Assembly (NCBI GenBank): GCA_002373045.1
Contig: DFHU01000060.1
Location: 35,645-71,161 of the forward strand
Direction: 5' to 3'
Source: Pseudoselenomonas ruminantium
GTDB lineage: Bacteria; Bacillota; Negativicutes; Selenomonadales; Selenomonadaceae
Length of the DNA stretch: 35,517 nucleotides
The notes under the pieces are model-generated. The model was not told the origin of the DNA and made no database searches. It saw only the letters and a list, made by a program, of their open reading frames with translations. The stretch's first letter is position 1. Each line of letters opens with the position of its first letter. Positions 22,076 to 30,045 of the stretch are shown piece by piece. The position numbers and the translations under genes are program-made.

Positions 22076-25000
22076 ATGAATTCTTTATTTGCTGCTTTGA
22101 GCAGCAATACCGGGGTCAAAAAACTGCAGGCCTGTTTGCAGGCCGCCCCACAGGAAACGCTGGTTTATGGCCTGTCAAATTCCCAAAAGCATGCGATAAT
22201 GGCAGCGGCCTGGCAGCAGGCACCCCAGCCAATGGTCATTCTGGTTCATAGCAGTGAAGCTGTTTCCGACTGGCGGGAAAATTTGCTCTCCCTGCTGCCG
22301 GGGACGGAAGTGCTCGAACTTCCCGAAATGGACATGATGACTGTGCAGGCACAGGCCCGTAGTATGGAACGCGCTGCCCGCCGCATGGATGTGTTAGTGC
22401 GCTTAATGCGCAAGGAGCCGGTCATTGTACTGGCTAAGACAGCAGCTGCTGTACAAAAGGGCATCAGTCGGCAAGATTTTAATCGCCTGAGCATCAGTAT
22501 CAGCATGGGCGAGGAAATCGCTTTGGAAAAACTTCGGCAGCGGCTGGTACAGCTGGGCTATGAGCATGCAGATGAAGTCGAGCGTATCGGCCAGTTCAGC
22601 GCCCGTGGCGGCATTGTGGACATCTATCCCGTCAATGGGGAAAATCCTGTGCGCATTGAGTTTTTCGGTGATGAAGTGGATTCCCTGCGGGAATTTGATA
22701 TCAATACCAAACGTTCGTTGAAAAACATCAACAGTGCCACCATCATGCCTCTGGCACAGACGGACAGCACCGGGCAGGCCGAAGTGTTTCTTTCCTACCT
22801 GGAGGGCAAGGGTACGGTGCTCTTTGATGAACCGACACGCCTGCGGGAACAGATGCGCACGATGGTGCGGGAAAATCCCGATATCAAGAATAAAGTCTTT
22901 TCCTGGGACGCGATACAGACAACGGCCAAGGAGAATCGTGTGCTCTATTCGGCCATGCTCTTGCAGCAGGTGCATGGAGCAGAAGCTGCGCAGACCATCA
23001 GTTTTACTGCGCCCAGTGTAGCGACTTTCCATCGGCAGATGGATTTACTGATGAACGAAATCAGCCGTTGGTTGGCGCAGAAACAGCAAATACTCATTCT
23101 ACTGTCGGAAAAATCCAAGGCCGATTCTCTGCGGGAACTGTTGGCGCGGCACCGCTATCCGTCATTGGTGGTGGAAGCCGAAGCCAAGCTGCGCACAGAT
23201 TGTGTCAACATTCAGGTGGGCAGTCTTATCAATGGCTTTGAATTGGCAGCGGCCAGCCTCGTGGTGGTGACGGAGCGAGATATCTTCGGTCATGCCAAGC
23301 GCCGTGCCGTTCGCAAGGAAAGCAAAGGCGAAAAACTTTCCCATTTTCGCGATATCAAGCCCGGCGATTATGTGGTGCATTCTGCCCACGGTATCGGCAA
23401 GTACATCGGCGTGGAAACGCTGGATGTGGGCGGGATTCACAAGGATTACCTGCATATCAAATACGGTGGGGACGATAAGCTCTATGTGCCCACGGAACAG
23501 GTAAACCTCCTGCAGAAATACATTGGCGCTGAAGGTGAGGTGCCCCGTCTGCATCGCATGGGCGGTACCGAATGGGCCAAGGCCAAGGCAAGGGCAAAAA
23601 AATCCGTAGAGGATATCGCCAAGCAGCTCATTGAGATTTACGCCAAGCGTAAACAGGCCAAAGGCTTTGCCTTCTCGCCGGATGACAGTACCCAGCACGA
23701 TTTTGAGGACGCGTTCCCCTATCAGGAAACGGATGACCAGTTGAAGGCCATTTCCGAAATCAAAGAGGATATGGAAAAGGAAAAGCCCATGGACCGCCTG
23801 CTCTGCGGCGATGTGGGCTTTGGCAAGACCGAGGTGGCTATCCGCGCCGCTTACAAGGCGGCCATGGACGGCAAGCAGGTGGCGGTGCTCGTGCCGACGA
23901 CGGTTCTGGCCCAGCAGCATTTTCAGACCTTTAACGCCCGCTTTATGGATTTTGCGCCCAAGGTCGACGTCATCTGCCGCTTCCGTACCGCCAAGGAGCA
24001 GAAGCAGACCATTGAAAAGGTCAAGATGGGGCAGGTGGATATCCTTATCGGTACCCATGCCATCCTCAATCAGAACAAGGTGCAGTTCAAGAATCTGGGC
24101 CTGCTGATTGTGGACGAGGAACAGCGTTTTGGCGTCAAGCAAAAGGACAAAATCCGCAAGCTGGCGGCAGGCATTGACGTGTTGACCTTATCGGCTACGC
24201 CCATTCCCCGCACCTTGCATATGTCCTTGGTCGGGGCGAGAGATATGAGCATTATCGAAACGCCGCCGGCTGACCGCTTCCCCGTGCAGACCTATGTGGT
24301 CGAGGATAATGACGCGGTGATTGCCGGCGCCATCAAGCGTGAAATCAAGCGTGGCGGTCAGGTATACTTTGTCTATAACCGCGTGGATACCATTGACCGG
24401 ATGCGGGAGAAACTCGAAGCTCTGGTGCCGGATGCCCGTATTCAGACCGCTCATGGCCAGATGCCCGAAGACCTATTGGAGCGGGTGATGATGGATTTCT
24501 ATGAAGGCGAATACGATATTCTACTGGCGACCAGTATCGTAGAAAATGGCTTGGATGTTGCCAATGCCAACACCATCATCGTTTACAATGCTGACCATTT
24601 CGGTCTTTCACAGCTCTATCAGATGCGGGGGCGCGTGGGCCGTTCTCACCATATGGCCTTTGCCTACTTCGTCTATCAGGCCGATAAAATCCTCACGGAA
24701 ACGGCGGAGAAGCGCCTGCAGGCCATGAAGGAATTTGCCGAACTCGGCGCGGGCTTCAAGATTGCCATGCGGGATTTGGAAATCCGTGGCGCGGGCAACC
24801 TTTTAGGCTCTCAGCAGCATGGGCATATTGCCAGTGTCGGTTTTGAAATGTACTGCAAGCTCCTTGAAGAAGCTGTGGATAAACTGCAGCATGGGGAAAA
24901 AGAAGTGGCGGAAGTGCAGCCTGACCCCATTATCGATTTGCAGGTAGAAGCCTATATCGACGGCGATTATGTCAGCGATGCCATGCACAAGATTGAAATT

Positions 25001-25420
25001 TACCAGCGCATTGCCGGAATTCGCAGCAATGAGGAAATACAAAATCTTCTCGATGAACTCATTGACCGTTTTGGCGAACCTACGCCGGCGGTGATGAATC
25101 TTTTAGAAGTGGCCAAAATCAAAAATTATGCGCGGGAACTCAAAATCCGTACCATCAGCGAACTGCCAAAGGCGCTGGATTTGTATATTCTGCCGGGGCA
25201 CCGTCTGCCAGCTAAAGGGCTTTTGGCCGTGGATAAGGTATTGGGCCGCAGCATGCGCTCCCTGCCGGGGAAAAACGGCTATCGGTTCGTCATCCATGAG
25301 AGCCAGAAAAAGCAGATAACGAATTTTGTTTTGCGCCTGCTGCTTTTGGCAAGCGGCAATGCAGAAGCAGCTCAGCAGAAGGCTGAACCAACAAGTAAAA
25401 AAATTACAGCAAGGAAATGA
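22076..25420 (+). CDS. mfd: Transcription-repair coupling factor
   Basis: This is a 1114-residue DNA translocase that removes RNA polymerase stalled at lesions and recruits UvrA for nucleotide excision repair. Order of domains: a UvrB-like N-terminal module (about 1-340), the RNA-polymerase-interacting CarD-like domain (about 425-510, GDYVVHSAHGIGKYIGVETL), and a RecG-type helicase motor. The motor has Walker A G578-T585 (GDVGFGKT), the DEEQ box 680-683 and motif VI QMRGRVGRS. The C-terminal TRCF domain follows. The start was set at ATG 22076 behind TTGAGGTG; the in-frame TTG at 22064 is part of that site. The downstream yabN-like gene begins 5 bp after the stop, as an operon. Confidence 0.97.
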   Translation: MNSLFAALSSNTGVKKLQACLQAAPQETLVYGLSNSQKHAIMAAAWQQAPQPMVILVHSSEAVSDWRENLLSLLPGTEVLELPEMDMMTVQAQARSMERAARRMDVLVRLMRKEPVIVLAKTAAAVQKGISRQDFNRLSISISMGEEIALEKLRQRLVQLGYEHADEVERIGQFSARGGIVDIYPVNGENPVRIEFFGDEVDSLREFDINTKRSLKNINSATIMPLAQTDSTGQAEVFLSYLEGKGTVLFDEPTRLREQMRTMVRENPDIKNKVFSWDAIQTTAKENRVLYSAMLLQQVHGAEAAQTISFTAPSVATFHRQMDLLMNEISRWLAQKQQILILLSEKSKADSLRELLARHRYPSLVVEAEAKLRTDCVNIQVGSLINGFELAAASLVVVTERDIFGHAKRRAVRKESKGEKLSHFRDIKPGDYVVHSAHGIGKYIGVETLDVGGIHKDYLHIKYGGDDKLYVPTEQVNLLQKYIGAEGEVPRLHRMGGTEWAKAKARAKKSVEDIAKQLIEIYAKRKQAKGFAFSPDDSTQHDFEDAFPYQETDDQLKAISEIKEDMEKEKPMDRLLCGDVGFGKTEVAIRAAYKAAMDGKQVAVLVPTTVLAQQHFQTFNARFMDFAPKVDVICRFRTAKEQKQTIEKVKMGQVDILIGTHAILNQNKVQFKNLGLLIVDEEQRFGVKQKDKIRKLAAGIDVLTLSATPIPRTLHMSLVGARDMSIIETPPADRFPVQTYVVEDNDAVIAGAIKREIKRGGQVYFVYNRVDTIDRMREKLEALVPDARIQTAHGQMPEDLLERVMMDFYEGEYDILLATSIVENGLDVANANTIIVYNADHFGLSQLYQMRGRVGRSHHMAFAYFVYQADKILTETAEKRLQAMKEFAELGAGFKIAMRDLEIRGAGNLLGSQQHGHIASVGFEMYCKLLEEAVDKLQHGEKEVAEVQPDPIIDLQVEAYIDGDYVSDAMHKIEIYQRIAGIRSNEEIQNLLDELIDRFGEPTPAVMNLLEVAKIKNYARELKIRTISELPKALDLYILPGHRLPAKGLLAVDKVLGRSMRSLPGKNGYRFVIHESQKKQITNFVLRLLLLASGNAEAAQQKAEPTSKKITARK

Positions 25421-25425
25421 GATAA

Positions 25426-26112
25426 ATGGCAAAGATAACAGTATTAGGCTTAGGCCCCGGCCATGCAGGGCTTATAACCAGAGAAAGCTGGGCGATGATG
25501 GAGAGCGCGCAGCACCTTATCCTGCGCACGAAAATACATCCGACCGTTGCGGCTTTGGATGAGGCAGGTATAAAATACACGACCTATGATGGCTATTATG
25601 AGGAAGCTGCAGACTTTGAAACCCTTTACCGCAGCATAGCAGAAGATTTGCTGAAAAAAGCGGCAGGTTTAGGCGAACTGGTCTATGTGGTGCCGGGCAG
25701 CCCACTGGTGGCTGAACGGACGGTGGTTTTGCTGCGTGACTTGTCCCAAGGGACAGAGGTGGAAGTGGATATTCGTCCCGGCATGAGCTTTGTCGAGGTT
25801 ATGTACACGCGTTTGAGTATTGACCCGGTGGAGGGGCTGACCATACTCGATGCACTCGATATTGAAACGTTAAAGGAGACACCGGCCCAATCTCTGATTA
25901 TCACACAGGTTTACAGCCAGCCCATTGCCTCCGATGCCAAATTGATGCTCATGGATTTATATCCGGATGAATACGAGATAACCTATATTCACAATTTGGC
26001 AATGGCGGACGAAAGCATTCGTCAGATTCCACTCTATGAACTTGACCGTCAGCCGGATTTAGACCATCTGACCAGCCTCTATATTCGCCCTTTGGCGGCA
26101 AAAAAGGGCTGA
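25426..26112 (+). CDS. YabN-like SAM-dependent tetrapyrrole-methylase-family protein lacking the MazG domain
   Basis: This 228-residue protein corresponds to the N-terminal half of B. subtilis YabN. The tetrapyrrole (corrin/porphyrin) methylase fold opens with ITVLGLGPGHAGLIT and contains VYVVPGSPLVAERTV and DIRPGMSFVEV, typical SAM-pocket segments. In YabN and most MazG fusions a C-terminal MazG nucleotide pyrophosphohydrolase follows. Here the frame ends after the methylase domain, and the next 150 bp hold no MazG remnant in any frame. The substrate is unknown, and heme/corrin chemistry should not be assumed. ATG start, 5 bp after mfd. Confidence 0.82.
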   Translation: MAKITVLGLGPGHAGLITRESWAMMESAQHLILRTKIHPTVAALDEAGIKYTTYDGYYEEAADFETLYRSIAEDLLKKAAGLGELVYVVPGSPLVAERTVVLLRDLSQGTEVEVDIRPGMSFVEVMYTRLSIDPVEGLTILDALDIETLKETPAQSLIITQVYSQPIASDAKLMLMDLYPDEYEITYIHNLAMADESIRQIPLYELDRQPDLDHLTSLYIRPLAAKKG

Positions 26113-26158
26113 AACAGGCTAAATTTGCGGGTTTGTCAGGCTTTTTTGCGGAAAACCC

Positions 26159-26187
26159 TTGATTTTTCCGGGCGTTTCTGTTAAATT
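26159..26187 (+). promoter_or_regulatory. Probable promoter of the HU gene
   Basis: TTGATT (26159-26164) and TAAATT (26182-26187) are 17 bp apart, 76 bp upstream of the HU start. Confidence 0.5.
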
Positions 26188-26263
26188 CTCTTATAGCGGA
26201 GCAAACCGCAGGGCTGGCGGCCTGCCGTCAGCAGTAATAATCTTCTTTAAGGAGGCTACGCTC

Positions 26264-26539
26264 ATGAATAAAACTGAATTAGTAGCTAATATCGCAGAAA
26301 AATCCGGTCTGACGAAAAAGGATGCTGAAAAAGCTCTGGGTGCTTTCTTTGAAAGCGTACAGCAGGCTCTGATTGAGGGCGACCGTGTGCAGCTCATCGG
26401 CTTCGGTACTTTCGAAGTGAAAGAACGCGCTGCTCGCAAAGGCCGTAACCCCCAGACGGGCAAAGAAATTGAAATTCCGGCAGCTAAAAACCCGGTTTTC
26501 AAAGCTGGCAAGGCATTGAAGGATGCAGTCAACGGCTGA
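26264..26539 (+). CDS. hup: DNA-binding protein HU
   Basis: This is a 91-residue, dimeric nucleoid protein that bends and compacts DNA without sequence specificity. It matches HU end to end: MNKTELVANIAEKSGLTKKDAEKAL, QLIGFGTFEVKERAARKGRNPQTGKEI (the beta-arm with its proline) and the C-terminal AAKNPVFKAGKALKDAVN. The start was set at ATG 26264, 8 nt after AAGGAGG (26249-26255); the longer in-frame extension to 26159 is non-homologous leader. Own promoter and a strong terminator indicate a single-gene unit, inserted here between yabN-like and divIC. Confidence 0.96.
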   Translation: MNKTELVANIAEKSGLTKKDAEKALGAFFESVQQALIEGDRVQLIGFGTFEVKERAARKGRNPQTGKEIEIPAAKNPVFKAGKALKDAVNG

Positions 26540-26552
26540 TTAAACAAATAAG

Positions 26553-26582
26553 AAAAACCGTGCCCTTCGGGGCACGGTTTTT
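26553..26582 (+). terminator. Terminator of the HU gene
   Basis: Perfect 13-nt arms (26553-26565 and 26570-26582) flank a stable TTCG tetraloop and end in TTTTT. The A-run on the left makes it potentially bidirectional. Confidence 0.95.
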
Positions 26583-26601
26583 GTGCTAACAGGAGAAGAT
26601 T

Positions 26602-27348
26602 ATGCAAGAAAAACGAATTTTAATTTCCGGGGGAACCTCGGGAATCGGACTTACGGCGGCAAAACTATTTTTATCGGCGGGGGCCAAGGTGGCTTTGCTG
26701 GGCAGGTCGGCCCAGCGGGGAGAGGCGGCACTGCAGGAACTCGGCGAAAATGAGCAGGCGATATTCGTTCAAGGGGATGTCAGCCGGCGGGCGGATTGCC
26801 AACGAGTCGTACAGCAGGTGGAAACGCTTTGGGGCGGCCTGGATGTGCTCGTCAATTCCGCAGGCATCTATGTGGAAGGTGCCATTGAAGACATGACGGA
26901 AGAACAGATTGCCTCAGTTCTGGATATCAACGTGAAGGGCACTTATTATTTGAGTCAGGCCGCTGTGCCGCTCTTAAAGAAAGCAAAAGGCAATATCGTG
27001 AATGTGGCTTCCGATGCCGGTGTTCATGGCAATTACTACTGTAGTCTCTATTGCGCCAGCAAGGGCGCTGTCGTACTGTTTACAAAAGCTTTAGCGTTGG
27101 AACTGGCCGGCTTTGGCGTGCGGGTCAATGCGATTGCGCCCGGCGATATTATGACGCCGTTGACGGAAACGCAGCTGGCAGCAGCGCCGAACCGGGAGGA
27201 GGCCCTGCGGGAAATGGCTTCGGTTTACCCGTTAGGCCGTATTGGCACACCACAGGAGGCGGCGGCGGCCATTAAGTTTTTGGCCTCTGTTGAGGCCGGC
27301 TTTATTACGGGGACGATTTTAAGTGTAGATGGTGGTCTGACTGCCTGA
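26602..27348 (+). CDS. SDR family NAD(P)-dependent oxidoreductase
   Basis: This is a 248-residue classical short-chain dehydrogenase/reductase (FabG-like length). The cofactor site is ISGGTSGIGLTAAKL (about residues 8-22), with first glycine variant GGTSGIG. NSAGIY is the NAG motif. Catalytic Y150 and K154 lie in LYCASKGA, after NVASDAG, which carries the serine. The ending ITGTILSVDGGLTA is typical for the tetrameric class. It could be a 3-oxoacyl-ACP reductase, but isolated genes of this type act on many sugars, alcohols or steroids, so the substrate is left open. ATG with AGGAGAA upstream. It follows the HU terminator and may be transcribed with the glycosyltransferase 53 bp downstream. 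Confidence 0.9.
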   Translation: MQEKRILISGGTSGIGLTAAKLFLSAGAKVALLGRSAQRGEAALQELGENEQAIFVQGDVSRRADCQRVVQQVETLWGGLDVLVNSAGIYVEGAIEDMTEEQIASVLDINVKGTYYLSQAAVPLLKKAKGNIVNVASDAGVHGNYYCSLYCASKGAVVLFTKALALELAGFGVRVNAIAPGDIMTPLTETQLAAAPNREEALREMASVYPLGRIGTPQEAAAAIKFLASVEAGFITGTILSVDGGLTA

Positions 27349-27401
27349 TTTGTGATACAATAGGCAGGTGTGAAAAATACGGATGAGAAGGAGCGATACA
27401 G

Positions 27402-28523
27402 ATGGCAGCCAAGAAAATTTTAATATTGACCGCTTCCATCGGCTCCGGTCATATCAAAGCCGCAGAAGCGGTAGCTGAGGAACTAATGCGGCAACAGCCG
27501 GACGCGGAAATCACCACCATCGATTTTATGGCTCGTTCGACTTCCTTTTGGCATTGGCTAACGAAGAAAATCTATCTGGAAATGCTCAATTTCGTTCCCA
27601 ATCTTTACGATGTGTTTTATCAGCTTTCCAGTAGTGAAACCGGTGGCAGCTGCGGCAAGAATATGTTTGCCCTGTTTATGCTGCCGGTGTTTAACCGCCT
27701 GCAGGCAAAATATCAACCGGACTGCGTTATCTGTACGCATCCCTTTCCGGCGGGGACGGTTTCTCTTTGGAAGGAGCGTCATCACAGCAAGCTGCCGCTG
27801 TCTGTGGTGATGACGGATTATTCCCTGCATCCCATGTGGCTGTGCAAAGGCGTGGACAGCTATTTTATGGCTACTGAGGATATGCGGCAGGGGATGATTG
27901 CGCAGGGATTTGCGGCGGAGACACTTCATGCTGAAGGCATTCCCATCAGTGCGGATGTACAGGGCCTGCCGATAAAAGATGAGCTGCGCAAAACGCTGGG
28001 CATTGCCCCGGAAAAGCGTGTGATTCTGCTGATGGGCGGTGGCTTGGGACTCGGCGGCATTGAACGCACCTTGCAGGAATTGGAAAAAATCAAACAGTCA
28101 TTGGTGCTTTTTGTGGTTGCCGGACGCAATGAACAGTTGCAGCAGCAGGCAGAAGATTTTGCTCTGGGTTCACATCATACTATTCGCACCTGGGGCTATA
28201 CTAATGAGGTGAAACGGCTGATGGGGGCGGCAGACCTCTTGATTACGAAGCCTGGTGCCTTGACCATCAGTGAGGCCTTTGCACTCGGAACGCCGATGCT
28301 TTTGCATGACCCTATACCGGGGCCGGAAACGGAAAATGCCGTCTATGCGACCCGTCACGGTGCTGCAGTATGGCTTCATCCCGGGGAGAAACTGGCCGCA
28401 GCTGTGGAAGAGATCTTCCAGGGAGACAGCCTTTCCACGATGCAGGAACAGGCATTGAAGCGGGCAAGACCACTAGCCAGTAAAAAAATCGTGAAAATAA
28501 TTTTGTCGGCAGCAGGTTTTTAG
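27402..28523 (+). CDS. MGDG-synthase/UgtP-type glycosyltransferase
   Basis: This is a 373-residue family GT28-type glycosyltransferase of the monogalactosyldiacylglycerol synthase group, with an N-terminal acceptor domain and a C-terminal sugar-nucleotide domain. The signature ILTASIGSGHIKAAEAVAEEL is at residues 8-28. CTHPFPAGTVSLWK and DYSLHPMWLCKGVD follow in the acceptor domain. The donor domain holds LLMGGGLGLGGIE and TKPGALTISEAFALGTPMLLHDPIPGPE, the latter typical of UDP-sugar binding. The likely reaction adds glucose or galactose to diacylglycerol at the inner face of the membrane, making glycolipid; this is family inference. ATG with AGAAGGAG upstream. Confidence 0.9.
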   Translation: MAAKKILILTASIGSGHIKAAEAVAEELMRQQPDAEITTIDFMARSTSFWHWLTKKIYLEMLNFVPNLYDVFYQLSSSETGGSCGKNMFALFMLPVFNRLQAKYQPDCVICTHPFPAGTVSLWKERHHSKLPLSVVMTDYSLHPMWLCKGVDSYFMATEDMRQGMIAQGFAAETLHAEGIPISADVQGLPIKDELRKTLGIAPEKRVILLMGGGLGLGGIERTLQELEKIKQSLVLFVVAGRNEQLQQQAEDFALGSHHTIRTWGYTNEVKRLMGAADLLITKPGALTISEAFALGTPMLLHDPIPGPETENAVYATRHGAAVWLHPGEKLAAAVEEIFQGDSLSTMQEQALKRARPLASKKIVKIILSAAGF

Positions 28524-28593
28524 CCCTATTACAGGGAATAATATACATTGCAGGTTTCGCAAGTTAGCAATTTTTGAGAAGATTGGTGATAGC

Positions 28594-29067
28594 ATGGCGG
28601 TATTTCAACTGCAAAAAAATGGAACCAATTATATATGCCCCAAATGTGGACGTCTCTTGCGTTTTGTCGATGGCACGGCAGTACAGATTGTTAAAGGCCG
28701 TGCAGATATGGCCTCGATTTTGCCCAAGTATGAATGTCATTCATGTGGCGTTTATTTCCAGGAACTGTTGGGGTCCGGGTTTTATGATGAACATGACCTG
28801 CCAAAATCCGAAGGTGGCGCAAAAAATAAGGAAAATTGGGTAGCTACGGGAAATCTAAAACCCATGGAGCTTAAACGCGATGCCAATAATCAATGTCTTT
28901 GCCCCCGCTGCGGGGAGATGATGGACTACGTAGAAGGCCGGGCGGTGACGCTCGTCAATGGGCGGCCGGATATGGAAAACGTTAAAGACCATTTCCATTG
29001 TTCCAACTGCGATTCTTATTTTCGCCGGATTGCAACCACAAATTATTTTCAATGGTCAGAAAAATAG
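28594..29067 (+). CDS. Protein with two tandem zinc-ribbon repeats, unrecognised
   Basis: This 157-residue soluble protein consists of two copies of one module of about 45 residues. Copy 1 has C15/C18 and C48/C51; copy 2 has C103/C106 and C136/C139. The inner spacing is identical (29 residues), with aligned features such as VDGTAVQIVKGRADM and VEGRAVTLVNGRPDM. Each should bind one zinc. A polar linker (about 62-100) separates them. No function can be assigned from sequence alone; nucleic-acid or protein binding is the usual guess for such ribbons. ATG start with only a weak ribosome site (TTGGTGA), suggesting modest expression. It is a lone gene before the divIC promoter. Confidence 0.78.
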   Translation: MAVFQLQKNGTNYICPKCGRLLRFVDGTAVQIVKGRADMASILPKYECHSCGVYFQELLGSGFYDEHDLPKSEGGAKNKENWVATGNLKPMELKRDANNQCLCPRCGEMMDYVEGRAVTLVNGRPDMENVKDHFHCSNCDSYFRRIATTNYFQWSEK

Positions 29068-29074
29068 ATTTGAC

Positions 29075-29103
29075 TTGCCATGAAAAAAAATTGCGGTTAT
29101 TAT
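29075..29103 (+). promoter_or_regulatory. Promoter of the divIC gene
   Basis: TTGCCA (29075-29080) and TATTAT (29098-29103) are 17 bp apart, 29 bp before the start codons. Confidence 0.65.
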
Positions 29104-29132
29104 AGAGTAGATTGAATTTTTAAGGAGGAGGG

Positions 29133-29423
29133 ATGATGATGAAACCAAGGAAACAGCGTGGCATAAATTGGTTTGCGCTGATTATGCTGGGCATTATTGT
29201 CTACTTTTCCTCGATTCTGATTTCTCAGCAGGTATATTTAAGCCAAGCCGCAGATGATTATGCATCTGCAAAGGCCAGATTAGAGGCTGCCGAGAAGGAA
29301 AATGCTGCTCTAAAAGAAGAAGCCCGGCAGTTAAACGAGCTGAGCTACATCGAAAAAGTTGCCCGGGAGGAACTGGGCATGACCAGAGCGGGGGAACTTC
29401 CCTACAGCGTTGGTCACAAGTAA
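29133..29423 (+). CDS. divIC: FtsB/DivIC-type septum formation initiator
   Basis: This is a 96-residue bitopic membrane protein of the divisome. A short basic cytoplasmic end (KPRKQRG) is followed by one membrane helix (about 12-30). A coiled coil follows (about 35-75, LEAAEKENAALKEEARQL), ending with the family hallmark YIEKVAREELGMTRAGE. Its partners are FtsL and DivIB/FtsQ, and together they activate septal peptidoglycan synthesis. Three successive ATG codons follow AAGGAGGAGG; the first is given, but any may be used. The place before yabR-like and tilS is the same as in B. subtilis. Confidence 0.92.
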   Translation: MMMKPRKQRGINWFALIMLGIIVYFSSILISQQVYLSQAADDYASAKARLEAAEKENAALKEEARQLNELSYIEKVAREELGMTRAGELPYSVGHK

Positions 29424-29440
29424 GCATTTAGCGTTGTATG

Positions 29441-29465
29441 CCTTGACACTCGTGAGTTGTCAAGG
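29441..29465. promoter_or_regulatory. Inverted repeat overlapping the -35 box of the S1-gene promoter
   Basis: Perfect 8-bp arms CCTTGACA (29441-29448) and TGTCAAGG (29458-29465) with a 9-bp spacer. The left arm contains the -35 hexamer and the right arm ends just before the -10. There is no T-run, so an operator is more plausible than a terminator. Confidence 0.55.
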
Positions 29466-29472
29466 GTATAAT
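29443..29472 (+). promoter_or_regulatory. Promoter of the S1-domain gene
   Basis: Perfect TTGACA (29443-29448) and TATAAT (29467-29472) at 18 bp, 41 bp before the TTG start. Confidence 0.85.
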
Positions 29473-29513
29473 AAATCCTGTATTTTCAAATACTCTAAGG
29501 AGGAAGAATTAAT

Positions 29514-29978
29514 TTGTCCATTGAAGTTGGCAGCGTGCTGGATGGTGTCGTATCGGGCATCACAAATTTTGGAGCATTTATTGAATTGCCAGAGGGGAAA
29601 ACCGGACTTGTACATATTTCAGAAGTTGCAGATGAGTATGTAAAGGACGTCCATGACTTCCTGGCAGAAAAAGACAAGGTTAAAGTAAAGGTAGTAGCCA
29701 TTGATGAAAAGGGTAAGATTGGCCTTTCCATCAAGCAGCTGCAGGAGAAAAAGGCAGAAGAGACAGCCGAAGCCCCAGCTCGTGAGCGTTCTTCCTTCCG
29801 TGCCCCCAGAAATAATTTTGGTGGACGTGACTTTAGAAAACCGAATCGTTACAGTGCTACTTCGGCGTCTTTTGAGGATAAGCTTTCCAAATTCCTCAAG
29901 GACAGCGATGAGCGTCTGACGGACTTGCGCCGCAAGACTGATTCCAAGCGCGGCGGGCGTGGTTCCCGTCGTGATTGA
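29514..29978 (+). CDS. S1 RNA-binding domain protein (YabR-like)
   Basis: This is a 154-residue protein. Residues 1-75 are a canonical S1 (OB-fold) RNA-binding domain: VGSVLDGVVSGITNFGAFIEL, then GLVHISEVADEYVKDV and KVKVKVVAIDEKGKIGLSIK. The remaining half is polar and rich in arginine and glycine (RAPRNNFGGRDFRKPN, KRGGRGSRRD), probably unstructured and RNA-binding. It corresponds in place and architecture to B. subtilis YabR, next to divIC, which is related to the RNA-binding general stress protein GSP13. Start TTG 29514 behind AAGGAGGAAG. It may act on ribosomes or mRNA; no specific target is known. Confidence 0.9.
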   Translation: MSIEVGSVLDGVVSGITNFGAFIELPEGKTGLVHISEVADEYVKDVHDFLAEKDKVKVKVVAIDEKGKIGLSIKQLQEKKAEETAEAPARERSSFRAPRNNFGGRDFRKPNRYSATSASFEDKLSKFLKDSDERLTDLRRKTDSKRGGRGSRRD

Positions 29979-29996
29979 TGGTCTGGCATAAACTGG

Positions 29997-30020
29997 AAGC
30001 ACTCTGCAAAGGGTGCTTTT
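29997..30020 (+). terminator. Probable terminator after the S1 gene
   Basis: AAGCAC (29997-30002) pairs with GTGCTT (30013-30018), a short 6-bp stem with a 10-nt loop followed by TTTTG-type bases. It is weaker than the other terminators in the window. Confidence 0.5.
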
Positions 30021-30045
30021 GTACTTTATGGTTGGGACGTTCGTT

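Noticed and set aside
26113..26260. A remnant MazG domain or frameshifted YabN tail
   Set aside because: No frame in this stretch shows MazG-like E-x-x-E motifs, and it contains the HU promoter and leader.
29441..29465. CIRCE (HrcA) element
   Set aside because: The 9-bp spacer is right, but the arms do not match TTAGCACTC/GAGTGCTAA.
30013..30045. GTG at 30013 as the tilS start
   Set aside because: It lies in the right arm of the terminator-like hairpin and has no suitable ribosome site; TilS homology begins after the later ATG codons.
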